Shown here: positions 16,415 to 24,331 of the stretch, piece by piece
Layout of the letters: every line of letters starts with the position of its first letter
Position numbering within the stretch: the stretch's first letter is position 1
Source: JBBPZA01 sp963797015
Lineage (GTDB): Bacteria > Actinomycetota > Thermoleophilia > Solirubrobacterales > Solirubrobacteraceae
Direction of reading: 5' to 3'
Assembly: GCA_963797015.1 (NCBI GenBank)
Contig: CAWCNV010000006.1
Span: 248,001 to 312,000 of the forward strand
DNA length: 64,000 nucleotides
Program-made: the position numbers and the translations under genes
The notes under the pieces: generated by a model
What the model saw: the letters and a program-made list of their open reading frames with translations, nothing else
What the model was told of the DNA's origin: nothing
Databases searched by the model: none

Positions 16415-16837
16415 ATGCGGGTGAGAGACGGAATGAGCCGGCTCATGTTGACGGTCGGACCGGGTCACACGTTGCGCGACGCGGCGCGCCTGATGCACGA
16501 GCGGGGCGTCGGCTCGGCGGTCGTCCTCGATCCCGAGCAGCCCGGCCCGGGGATCCTCACCGAGCGCGACCTGCTCACGTCCATCGGCTCGGGGCAGGAC
16601 CCCGACAGCGAGCGCGTCGCCGACCACCTGACCTCAGAGCTCGTCTTCGCGGAGCCCGACTGGTCGCTGGAGGAGGCGGCCGCCGCGATGGTGCGGGGCA
16701 GGTTCCGCCATCTGATCGTCGTCGAGCGGGGCGAGATCGCAGGGATTCTCTCGGTCCGCGACGTGGTCCGCTGCTGGACCGACGACGGCGCGTCGTGCGA
16801 GGTCCCGCCTTCCGCCGCTCTGGGCCAAACGGCCTAG
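16415..16837 (+). CDS. CBS-domain pair protein
   Basis: A 140-residue protein with a strong GGAGGAG site before ATG 16415. Two CBS repeats are seen: one around GHTLRDAARLMHERGVGSAVVLD with the GILTERDLL strand, the second around DWSLEEAAAAMVRGRFRHLIVVE with GILSVRDVV. CBS pairs bind adenosyl nucleotides and act as energy sensors. The gene lies alone between the two oxidase operons, divergent from ctaC with 132 bp shared upstream DNA, so co-regulation with respiration is plausible but unproved. Confidence 0.88.
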   Translation: MRVRDGMSRLMLTVGPGHTLRDAARLMHERGVGSAVVLDPEQPGPGILTERDLLTSIGSGQDPDSERVADHLTSELVFAEPDWSLEEAAAAMVRGRFRHLIVVERGEIAGILSVRDVVRCWTDDGASCEVPPSAALGQTA

Positions 16838-16859
16838 CGAAGCGGTCCGAGGCGAACTG

Positions 16860-17108
16860 CTAGTGCGCTTCGGGCGGTAGTTCGGCGATATCGCGGCGGG
16901 TATCGCGGATCCAGCGCGCGATCGACCACAGCGCGATCACCGCGCCGACGATGGTGAACCCGATCCACGTGGTCAGGCCGACGAGCAGGAGCGTGATGCC
17001 GACGGCCACCACCAGCGGCAGGATCGTGTTGCCCGGGAGGTGGATCTCCTCGCCCGCGGGCGGGACGTCGGCCGAGGTCGGCGTGCCCTCTTGGCTGCTG
17101 CTCTCCAT
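16860..17108 (-). CDS. Cytochrome c oxidase subunit IV-like small membrane protein
   Basis: An 82-residue protein from ATG 17108. A polar N-terminus is followed by two closely spaced hydrophobic helices (about 29-46 and 47-64) and an amphipathic basic tail (ARWIRDTRRDIAEL). The two-helix hairpin and its position at the end of the ctaC-ctaD-ctaB operon resemble the actinobacterial subunit IV (CtaF). Primary sequence similarity alone is too weak for a firm symbol. The start lies 2 bp after the stop of the 36-residue gene upstream. Confidence 0.6.
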   Translation of the reverse strand: MESSSQEGTPTSADVPPAGEEIHLPGNTILPLVVAVGITLLLVGLTTWIGFTIVGAVIALWSIARWIRDTRRDIAELPPEAH

Positions 17109-17110
17109 CG

Positions 17111-17221
17111 TCAGGAGATGTAGAGCGCGGCGGCCAGGAACGAGACGCCGAACATGAACAGGCACACGGCGCCGACGAGCAGTCCGGTGCGGATGTTCTT
17201 GCGTGCCAGGCGGCGGTCCAT
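17111..17221 (-). CDS. 36-residue single-span membrane protein of the A1 oxidase cluster
   Basis: ATG 17221 to TGA 17111. The peptide is a basic start MDRRLARKNIRTG followed by one hydrophobic helix (LLVGAVCLFMFGVSFLAAA) and LYIS. The 'RKNIRTGL' start is reminiscent of small oxidase-assembly proteins found near Cox11 genes in other bacteria; that link is inference. It is wedged between ctaB and the subunit IV-like gene with 12 and 2 bp gaps, so it is clearly part of the operon. It is too short for default gene callers. Confidence 0.6.
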   Translation of the reverse strand: MDRRLARKNIRTGLLVGAVCLFMFGVSFLAAALYIS

Positions 17222-17233
17222 GCGGCTCGAACC

Positions 17234-18142
17234 CTACAGGTGCGCGTCGACCACCATCGACACGAACAGCAGCGCGAGGTAGGCGAGCGAGAACAGGTAC
17301 AGCCGCAACGCGGAGCGGCGGTCGGCGCGTCGGTACAGCACGACCGCGGCGGCGACGAACCCCAGTCCCAGCAGCATCGACGCCGCCAGGTACTCGATCC
17401 CGAAGCCGCCGGCGCAGAACGGGAGCTGCGTGACCGCGTAGAGCAGCCCGCTGTAGAGCAGGATCTGGCGCCGCGTCTCGCGCTCGCCGCGCACCACCGG
17501 CAGCATCGGGATCCCGACCTTCGCGTACTCGCCCTTCATCAGCAGGCTCAGCGCCCAGAAGTGCGGCGGCGTCCAGAAGAACACGATCGCGAACAGGTAG
17601 AGCGCGATCGGGTCGAGCGTGCCGGTGACCGCAGCCCAGCCGACCAGCGGCGGAACGGCGCCGGCCGCGCCGCCGATGACGATGTTCTGCGGCGTCGAGC
17701 GCTTGAGCCACATCGTGTACACGAGCACGTAGCCGAGGAAGCCGGCCAGCGCGAGCACGGCGGACAGCAGGTTGACCGCCAGGCTGAGCTCCACGAACGA
17801 GGCCGCGGCGAGCGCAAGGCCGAAGAGCAGCGCGGAGCGCGGCGCGATCCGTCCCGCCGGCACCGGCCGCGTCGCGGTGCGGGCCATCCGCGCGTCGATG
17901 TCGCGGTCCCAGTAGTGGTTGACCGCGCCGGCGCCGCCCGCCGACAGAGCCCCGCCCAGGCACGTGAGCGCGACGAGGCCGACGCTCGGGTCGCCTGCCA
18001 CGTACATCGTCGTCACCGTGGTCAGCAGCAGCAGCGACTGGACCTTGGGCTTGGTCAGCGCCAGGTAGTCGGAGGCGACCAGCCACACGCGCGCGGGGGC
18101 GCGGACGGCGAGGGCGGCGTGCGAGGCGCGGCTCACTTCCAC
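17234..18142 (-). CDS. ctaB: Protoheme IX farnesyltransferase (heme O synthase)
   Basis: A 302-residue UbiA-family membrane enzyme with about nine helices; GTG start. It attaches a farnesyl group to heme B to give heme O, the precursor of heme A for both oxidases. The prenyl-diphosphate site is NHYWDRDIDARMARTATRPVPAG, here split for display as NHYWDRDIDARM and RTATRPVP. The second site includes WTPPHFWALS and KVGIPMLPVV. It follows ctaD2 by 16 bp. No heme A synthase (ctaA) gene is in the window. Confidence 0.95.
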   Translation of the reverse strand: MEVSRASHAALAVRAPARVWLVASDYLALTKPKVQSLLLLTTVTTMYVAGDPSVGLVALTCLGGALSAGGAGAVNHYWDRDIDARMARTATRPVPAGRIAPRSALLFGLALAAASFVELSLAVNLLSAVLALAGFLGYVLVYTMWLKRSTPQNIVIGGAAGAVPPLVGWAAVTGTLDPIALYLFAIVFFWTPPHFWALSLLMKGEYAKVGIPMLPVVRGERETRRQILLYSGLLYAVTQLPFCAGGFGIEYLAASMLLGLGFVAAAVVLYRRADRRSALRLYLFSLAYLALLFVSMVVDAHL

Positions 18143-18158
18143 GGCGCGGAGGGTACGC

Positions 18159-19862
18159 CTACGCGCGCACCGCGGGCGCGGTCGTCTCGGCGGGCTGGTC
18201 GGCCGTGCCGGTACGGCGCTCGATCGAACGCCGCAGGTCCTTCATCGGCTCGACGGAGCGCACGCGCGGGACGACGTCGAAGTTGTTGGCGGGTGGAGGT
18301 GACGTGGTGAACCACTCGAGCGTGTTCCCCCGCCAGGGGTCGGGGCCGGCCTTGGCGCCGTGGCGCAGCGAGCGCACCACGTTGAACGCGGTCACCAGAA
18401 CGCCGAGGGCGAGGATGAACGAGCCGATCGTGGAGATCAGGTTCCAGATCCCCCAGTCGCCGATGTCCTGGTACTCGTAGATGCGCCGCGGCATGCCAGA
18501 GAGGCCCAGCGAGTGCTGGATCAGGAAGGTGACGTTGAAGCCGATGAACGTCAGCCAGAAGGACACCTTGCCCAGCGTCTCGGAGAGCAGCCGTCCGGTC
18601 ATCTTCGGGAACCAGTAGTAGAGCCCGGCCATGATCGCGTTCACCGCGCCGGCGACCAGCACGTAGTGGAAGTGTGCGACGACGAAGTAGGTGTCGGTCA
18701 CCTGCCAGTCGATCGGGAAGATCGCCAGGATCACCCCGGAGACCCCGCCCAGCGTGAAGAAGGCGATGAAGCCGCACGCCCAGTACAGCGGCGTCTTCAT
18801 CTCGAGCGTGCCGCGCCACAGGGTCGCGATCCAGTTGAAGATCTTGATCCCGGTCGGGATGCCGATGATCATCGAGCTGATCATGAAGAAGGCGAGCACG
18901 GCGGTCCCCGTGGGCGTGGCGAACATGTGGTGCGCCCAGACGAGCAGCGACAGGAAGGCGATCATCACCGTGGCCGCCGCGATCGCCTTGTAGCCGAAGA
19001 TCGGCTTGCGCGCGAACACGGGCAGGACCTCGCTGATGATCCCGAACCCGGGCAGGATCATGATGTAGACCTCGGGGTGCCCGAAGAACCAGAAGAGGTG
19101 CTGCCAGAGCAGCGGCGATCCTCCCTGGCTCGCGTCGTAGAAGTGGGTGCCGAAGTGGCGGTCGGTCAGCAGCAGCGTGACGGCCGCGGCGACCGTCGGC
19201 AGCGCCAGCACGAGCAGCACCGCGAAGGTCAGGATCGCCCAGCAGAACAGCGGCAGGCGGCCCCAGCCCATGCCCGGAGCGCGCATGTTGGCGATCGTCG
19301 CGTAGAAGTTGATTCCGCCCAGCAGCGAGGAGATGCCGGTGAGGTGGATTAGGAAGATCCACGCGTCGATGCCGCCGTTGGGCAGGTACGCGTTGTCCGA
19401 CAGCGGCGCGTAGCTGGTCCAACCCGCGGCGGGGGGCGACCAGATGACCGACGCGTAGAACACCACGCCGCCGGCGACGAACAGCCAGTAGGAGAGGGCG
19501 TTCAGCCGCGGGAAGGCCATGTCGCGCGCGCCGATCATCAGCGGCACGATGTAGTTGCCCAGGCCGGCCATCATCGGCACGACGAACAGGAAGACCATCG
19601 TCGTCCCGTGCATCGTCAGCAGCTCGTTGTAGGTCTGCGGGTCCAGGAACGTGTTGTTCGGGGCCCCGAGCTGGAGGCGCATGAGCAGCGCCTCGGTCCC
19701 GCCGACCATGAAGAAGACCCAGGCGGTGACCATGTACATGATCCCGATCTTCTTGTGGTCGACGGTGGTCACCCAGTCGAGCCAGGCGCGGCGCGGGCGC
19801 TCGATGTCGTGGGCGGCGATCTGCGGCCGGGCACGGGTGGGTATGGCGGTGGTGGTGGCCAT
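18159..19862 (-). CDS. ctaD: Cytochrome c oxidase subunit I, A1 type
   Basis: A 567-residue 12-helix protein. Ligands and motifs seen: LLTMHGTTM (heme a), FGHPEVY at 260-266 with the D-channel Glu, VWAHHMF (CuB) and VVAHFHYV (heme a3/heme a). GHPEV is the A1 subgroup signature, in contrast with YSHPAV in the paralogue 3 kb away. It lacks the two extra N-terminal helices of that paralogue. It starts 8 bp after the stop of the frameshifted ctaC, with only a weak ribosome site, so its translation may depend on coupling. Confidence 0.96.
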   Translation of the reverse strand: MATTTAIPTRARPQIAAHDIERPRRAWLDWVTTVDHKKIGIMYMVTAWVFFMVGGTEALLMRLQLGAPNNTFLDPQTYNELLTMHGTTMVFLFVVPMMAGLGNYIVPLMIGARDMAFPRLNALSYWLFVAGGVVFYASVIWSPPAAGWTSYAPLSDNAYLPNGGIDAWIFLIHLTGISSLLGGINFYATIANMRAPGMGWGRLPLFCWAILTFAVLLVLALPTVAAAVTLLLTDRHFGTHFYDASQGGSPLLWQHLFWFFGHPEVYIMILPGFGIISEVLPVFARKPIFGYKAIAAATVMIAFLSLLVWAHHMFATPTGTAVLAFFMISSMIIGIPTGIKIFNWIATLWRGTLEMKTPLYWACGFIAFFTLGGVSGVILAIFPIDWQVTDTYFVVAHFHYVLVAGAVNAIMAGLYYWFPKMTGRLLSETLGKVSFWLTFIGFNVTFLIQHSLGLSGMPRRIYEYQDIGDWGIWNLISTIGSFILALGVLVTAFNVVRSLRHGAKAGPDPWRGNTLEWFTTSPPPANNFDVVPRVRSVEPMKDLRRSIERRTGTADQPAETTAPAVRA

Positions 19863-19870
19863 CTAGGCGG

Positions 19871-20783
19871 TCATCCTGACGACGGCGCGGCGGCGCACGC
19901 GCCGGGTGGGGGCGGGGTGGGCTTGTTGCGCTTCGCCGGCGTGGTCGCCAGCTGCGCCTGACCGATCAGGAGCTTCTGGCACGCCATGTAGGCCTTGAAC
20001 TGCGCGGGGGTCACGGCCTTCACGCGCGCGTACATGTTGGCGTGGCCGTTGCCACACAGCTCCGCGCACTGGCCGCGGAAGATGGTCCCGACCTTGCTGG
20101 CGGGGATCTTGAACCACGTCTTGTTCGTGTAGCCCGGGAGCGCGTCGAACTTGCCGCCGAGCTCCGGGATCCACCACGAGTGGGCGACGTCCTGGGAGCG
20201 GATCTTCAGGACCACCGTGGTGTCCACGGGCGCGACCATCAGCTCGTAGGAGAACGCGCCGTTGGGATAGGTGTAGCGCCACACGTACTGCTGGCCGTTG
20301 ACGTCGATCGTGATGCCACTGTTGCCCGGCGGCGGCGGCTGGTTGTAGGACGCGACCAGCGCTCCTCCGGCGGCCGGCACGAGCGCGTTGGGCCCGCTCG
20401 CCGGCGGGTCGTTGATCGCGCTGAGCCTCGAGAACGAGAGCACGATGCAGGACCACGACGATCACCGCCGCGCCAGCCGTCCAGCCGATCTCCAGGCGCG
20501 TGTTGCCGTGGATCTGGGCGGCCACCTTGCCCTTGCGCTTGCGAAAGCGGACCACGGTGTAGAGCAGCAGCGACTCGACGCCGACCAGCACGATGATGGC
20601 GACGACCAGCACCATCTTGAACAGGCTGTCGATGTCGTCGGCGTTGGGCGAGCCGCCGGACTGGGGCGTGAACGCGTCGGCCAGCACCGGGCCCGCGACC
20701 ACCAGCCCCACGGCGAAGAGCGCCACGACGAGGGGCAGGGCGCGGCGCAGTACACGGAAGCACTGGGGCACGGCGGGCAGCAT
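19871..20783 (-). pseudogene. ctaC: Cytochrome c oxidase subunit II of the A1 cluster, disrupted by a frameshift
   Basis: From ATG 20783 the frame gives a signal-like helix, LFKMVLVVAIIVLVGVESLLLYTVV and RLEIGWTAGAAVIVVVLHR. It then loses similarity near 20440. The homologous sequence continues in another frame (VLSFSRLSAINDPPASG onward, to TGA 19871). That part has the complete CuA site: CAELCGNGHANM plus an upstream His in AHSWWIP. One extra base in the second membrane helix explains it. Unlike the other CtaC there is no cytochrome c tail; it ends in a Pro-rich segment. Either a sequencing error or a real inactivation, which would leave the A1 oxidase without subunit II. Confidence 0.8.
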
Positions 20784-20850
20784 CCTAATCGACCTACGGG
20801 CGCCCCGGAGCACACGTCTCAGCGCAATGCAAGACGGCTGGTTCCGGCGT

Positions 20851-21663
20851 CTAGGTGCCGGTGAAGCGCGCCTCGCGCTTCTCGACGAAGGCCATCGCGC
20901 CCTCGGCGAAGTCACCCGTGGCCGCCTGCTCCTGCTGGATCGTCGCCTCGAGCTCGAGCTGCTCGTCCATCCCGGCGTAGACCCAGCGGTTGAGCTGGCG
21001 CTTGCTGCCGGCGTACGATCGCGTCGGCCCGGAGGCCAGGCGGTCGAGGAGCGCGCCCGCTTCGCGCTCGAACTCGGCGTCGGCGAACACGCGGTTGATA
21101 AGCCCCCACTCGAGCGCCTGGGGGGCCGGGACGCGCTCGCCCAGCATCGCCATCTCGGCGGCGCGCGCGTAGCCCACGCGTGCGGGCAGGAACACCGAGG
21201 AGCCGCCGTCCGGGGTCAGTCCGATGTTCACGAACGCGAGCAGGAAGTAGGCCGACTCGGCCGCGACCACCAGGTCGGCGCAGATCGCCAGCGAGCAGCC
21301 GATGCCCACCGCCGCGCCGTTGACCGCCGCCAGCACCGGCTTGGGCATCTCGCGGATGCCGACCATGATCGGGTGGTAGCGCTCGGTGAGCGTCGTGTAG
21401 ACGTCGGGCCGCCCGTCGGGGGTCGGGTCGAAGCCGGCCTTGAGGTCGGCGCCCGAGGAGAAGCCGCGCCCGGCGCCCGTGATCATCACGGCACGGACGT
21501 CGGGGTCCTCGGTGACGGCCTGCACTGCGGCCAGCAGGTCGAAGCCGAACTGCTTGTCCCACGCGTTCATGCGCTCGGGGCGGTTGAGCTCGATCTTCGC
21601 CGCCGCGCCGCGGCGGTGGAGGTTCACTGTGTCATAGGCGTTGGCCAGCTCGAAGTCGGTCAT
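20851..21663 (-). CDS. Enoyl-CoA hydratase/isomerase, PaaG-like
   Basis: A 270-residue crotonase-fold protein with RGFSSGADL (oxyanion hole) and VNGAAVGIGCSLAICADLVVA. Neither classic hydratase Glu is at its usual place. Instead FVNIGLTPDGGSSVFLP matches the Asp-containing loop of 2-(1,2-epoxy-1,2-dihydrophenyl)acetyl-CoA isomerase and related isomerases (xPDxG). An isomerase is thus more likely than a hydratase. No other phenylacetate genes are adjacent. It lies between the A1 operon start and the cyclotransferase gene, 9 bp after the latter's stop. Confidence 0.85.
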   Translation of the reverse strand: MTDFELANAYDTVNLHRRGAAAKIELNRPERMNAWDKQFGFDLLAAVQAVTEDPDVRAVMITGAGRGFSSGADLKAGFDPTPDGRPDVYTTLTERYHPIMVGIREMPKPVLAAVNGAAVGIGCSLAICADLVVAAESAYFLLAFVNIGLTPDGGSSVFLPARVGYARAAEMAMLGERVPAPQALEWGLINRVFADAEFEREAGALLDRLASGPTRSYAGSKRQLNRWVYAGMDEQLELEATIQQEQAATGDFAEGAMAFVEKREARFTGT

Positions 21664-21672
21664 GGCCGGATC

Positions 21673-22152
21673 CTATGGGGCCGGGCGCAGCCCGAAGCGC
21701 GTCGGCAGCGCCTCGAGCTCGGCGATCCAGTCGGCGGGCAGCCCGCGCTCGCGCGCGCCTTCCAGCATCAGCGCGAGGTAGTCCGCGCGCGGGGTGAGCT
21801 CGTCGCGGGCCTTGTCGACCACCTCGTAGGTGGCGGCCCGCACCTCGGCGCCGTCGTGCACGACGGTGATGGTCCGGCGGCGGTAGCCCGAGTGGGCGAC
21901 GAACTCCTTGCGATCGAGCGCCTCGAGCTCCGCGCGGGTGACGGCGTAGAGCGCTCCCCACACCGCGTGGCCGGGCGCCTCGACGACGTCGGCGGCGCCG
22001 GCCTTCCAGCGCGCCGATCGCCGCAGGAACGCGAGCCGGAAGCCGTCCAGACGCCCCGGCCCGACGAAGCGTGCGCCCGGGCACCACGCGTCGATCACGC
22101 GTGAGGAGAGATTGCTCCCGTAGGCGAAGTAGCGCTCGTCGCGGGCCTCCAT
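21673..22152 (-). CDS. Gamma-glutamylcyclotransferase-like (AIG2 family) protein
   Basis: A 159-residue protein that begins with the family signature YFAYGSNLSSRV near residue 8, the substrate-binding loop. The middle keeps HAVWGALYAVTRAELEALDRKE, where the Glu after LD is the usual catalytic position. Members release 5-oxoproline from gamma-glutamyl peptides or amines. It is on the same strand as the PaaG-like gene and divergent from the PAP2 gene, with 30 bp between their starts. Confidence 0.85.
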   Translation of the reverse strand: MEARDERYFAYGSNLSSRVIDAWCPGARFVGPGRLDGFRLAFLRRSARWKAGAADVVEAPGHAVWGALYAVTRAELEALDRKEFVAHSGYRRRTITVVHDGAEVRAATYEVVDKARDELTPRADYLALMLEGARERGLPADWIAELEALPTRFGLRPAP

Positions 22153-22182
22153 GCATCCGCCCTACACGGGATACTGGGGCCC

Positions 22183-23124
22183 TTGCGCGCCTCGAGCGCC
22201 ATTCGAGCGGCGGCCGTCGGCGCGGTGGCCGCCGGCATCGCAGCGCCGCTCGTGCGGCGCCGCCTCCGCCTGCCCCCGGCGGCCGTTCTGGGCAGCGTGT
22301 GGGCCGCTCCGGTCGGCCTGTGCGTCGCCGTGCGCCGCTCGCCGGCTCGCGACGTGGCGACCTGCGTGCTGCAGATGTGGGCCTACGTCGCGACCTACGA
22401 GATGCCCAACGACGACCCCGACCGCCTGCTCGAGCGCGTGCGGATCGACTACCCGATCGCGGCCGACACTGTGCTCGGGCTCGGCACGCCGCCGACCCTC
22501 CGCCTCCAGCGCCACTCGGACCCGCGCTCGTTCTCGCTGCTCGAGAAGGTGCTCGTGTGGGCGCACTGGGTTTGGTTCCTGGTGCCGCACGGTTCGGTGG
22601 CCTACATCCTCCTGCGCCACCGCGAGCGCTTCCCGAGCTCGGCGGCACGGCTCTACGCGACCTTCGACCTCGGCGTGACGTTCTACTGGACGATTCCGAC
22701 GGCGCCGCCGTGGTACGCGGCGCAACACGGACGGTTGGGCGGCGGTTCGGAGCGGGAAGACCTCGTGCAGGTGCGTCGGATGATGGTCGAATACGGCGAG
22801 CAGTTCTGGAAGGACGGTTGGCAGCCGCTCTACAGTTTTCTTGCAGGAAACCCGCTCGCAGCCATGCCTTCGCTCCACTTCGCGACCGCCGTCATGGCCG
22901 CGCGCCTGCTCGCCGAGACCGGACCCGGCGCCGGCGCTGTCGGCTGGACCTACGCACTCACACTGGGTCTCGCGCTCGTGTACCTGGGCGAGCACTACCT
23001 CGCCGACCTGCTCGCGGGCTTCGCGCTCACGGAGGTCGTCCGCCGCGGCGCTCCGCGGGCCGCACCGCTGGCGCGCCTGGTGTCGCGCGGCGTGCAGGCG
23101 CTCGAAGCCCGCGCGCACGCGTGA
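22183..23124 (+). CDS. PAP2-superfamily membrane phosphatase/inositolphosphotransferase-like protein
   Basis: A 313-residue protein with about six hydrophobic helices; TTG start. Two of the three PAP2 motifs are clear: PSLHFATAVMAA and YLGEHYLADLLAG, supplying the catalytic His residues. The first motif (KxxxxxxRP) is not obvious, which is common in the Aur1/Ipt1-type branch. Such enzymes act on lipid phosphates or transfer a phospho-alcohol head group at the membrane. The stop is 2 bp before the flippase-like gene, which suggests a shared role in lipid or envelope metabolism. Confidence 0.85.
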   Translation: MRASSAIRAAAVGAVAAGIAAPLVRRRLRLPPAAVLGSVWAAPVGLCVAVRRSPARDVATCVLQMWAYVATYEMPNDDPDRLLERVRIDYPIAADTVLGLGTPPTLRLQRHSDPRSFSLLEKVLVWAHWVWFLVPHGSVAYILLRHRERFPSSAARLYATFDLGVTFYWTIPTAPPWYAAQHGRLGGGSEREDLVQVRRMMVEYGEQFWKDGWQPLYSFLAGNPLAAMPSLHFATAVMAARLLAETGPGAGAVGWTYALTLGLALVYLGEHYLADLLAGFALTEVVRRGAPRAAPLARLVSRGVQALEARAHA

Positions 23125-23126
23125 TC

Positions 23127-24308
23127 ATGGCCGAGCGCGTCGCCACTGGGAACCAGGGCAGCCGCGCGCCGATCCAGGAGGCCAACCCGACTGCGGCGGC
23201 CGACGACGACGAGGAGATGCCGCGCCGGCCGGTCTCGCGGCGGGCGGCGCTCCTGTTCGGGCTGTTCGTGGTCAGCGCCGTGTGCTTCATGTACTTCGTC
23301 CTGCCGCAGATCGCCGGACTGCAGGACACCTGGAACCGCGTCGACGAGGGTGACCCGTGGTGGATCGCGATGTGCTTCGTGTTCGAGGTGCTCTCGTTCT
23401 GCGGTTACATCATGCTGTTCCGGACCGTCTTCGTCCGCGGCGGCACGCGCATCGACTGGCGCGCGAGCTACCAGATCACGATGGCCGGCCTGGTGGCCAC
23501 GCGGCTCTTCGCGGCCGCGGGCGCGGGGGGCATCGCGCTGACCGCGTGGGCGGTCCGGCGCTCGGGGATGGAGCGGCGGGTGGTCGCGTGCCGGCTGGTG
23601 GCCTTCACGGCGATCCTGTACGCCGTCTACATGCTGGCGCTGGTCATCGACGGGCTCGGCATGTACTCCGGCCTGTTCCCGGGCCCGGCGCCGTTCGCGC
23701 TGACCGTCGTGCCCGCGATCTTCGGGGCGTCGGTGATCGCGATCTTCCTGCTGATCGCGCTGCTGCCGGGCGACTTCGAGCGCCGCATCGTGCGCTGGAG
23801 CCACCACCAGGGCCGAGTGGGGCGGCTCGCCGGGAAGGTCGCCGCGGCACCCGCCTCGCTCGCCAGCGGCGTGCGGACCGCGCTGCGCCTGCTGCGCGAC
23901 CGCGAGCCCGGGATGCTCGGGGCGATCGCCTGGTGGGGCTTCGACATCGCGACTCTGTGGGCCGCGTTCCACGCCTTCGGCGAAGCGCCGCCCTGGTCGG
24001 TGGTCGTGATGGGCTACTTCGTCGGCATGCTCGCCAACACGCTCCCGATCCCGGGCGGGATCGGCGGGGTGGAGGGCGGCATGATCGGGGCCTTCGCGGC
24101 GCTGGACGTGAGCGCCGGGCTCGCCGTCGTGGCCGTGCTCGTGTACCGCGCGTTCTCGTTCTGGCTGCCGACGGTCCCCGGCGCGGTCGCCTACTTCCAG
24201 CTCCGCAAGACTGTCCAGCGCTGGCGCGAGGCGCCCGCGCTCGAGCGCGCTCCGCGCGACTCTCGCGTTGATCCGATCGCTACTATACAAAGTGAAGTGA
24301 GGCAGTGA
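23127..24308 (+). CDS. YbhN/AglD-family flippase-like membrane protein
   Basis: A 393-residue protein from ATG 23127 (GTG 23121 is possible). An acidic N-terminus precedes about eight hydrophobic helices. The family marks are GLVATRLFAAAGAGGIALTAWAVR and the late PIPGGIGGVEGGMIGAFAALD. This is the lysylphosphatidylglycerol synthase membrane-domain/flippase family, here without a catalytic domain. It likely moves or modifies lipid-linked molecules. Its stop overlaps an upstream GTG start of trxB (GTGA), and it is 2 bp from the PAP2 gene. Confidence 0.85.
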   Translation: MAERVATGNQGSRAPIQEANPTAAADDDEEMPRRPVSRRAALLFGLFVVSAVCFMYFVLPQIAGLQDTWNRVDEGDPWWIAMCFVFEVLSFCGYIMLFRTVFVRGGTRIDWRASYQITMAGLVATRLFAAAGAGGIALTAWAVRRSGMERRVVACRLVAFTAILYAVYMLALVIDGLGMYSGLFPGPAPFALTVVPAIFGASVIAIFLLIALLPGDFERRIVRWSHHQGRVGRLAGKVAAAPASLASGVRTALRLLRDREPGMLGAIAWWGFDIATLWAAFHAFGEAPPWSVVVMGYFVGMLANTLPIPGGIGGVEGGMIGAFAALDVSAGLAVVAVLVYRAFSFWLPTVPGAVAYFQLRKTVQRWREAPALERAPRDSRVDPIATIQSEVRQ

Positions 24309-24331
24309 CCACGACGGGAGAATCCAAGGAC

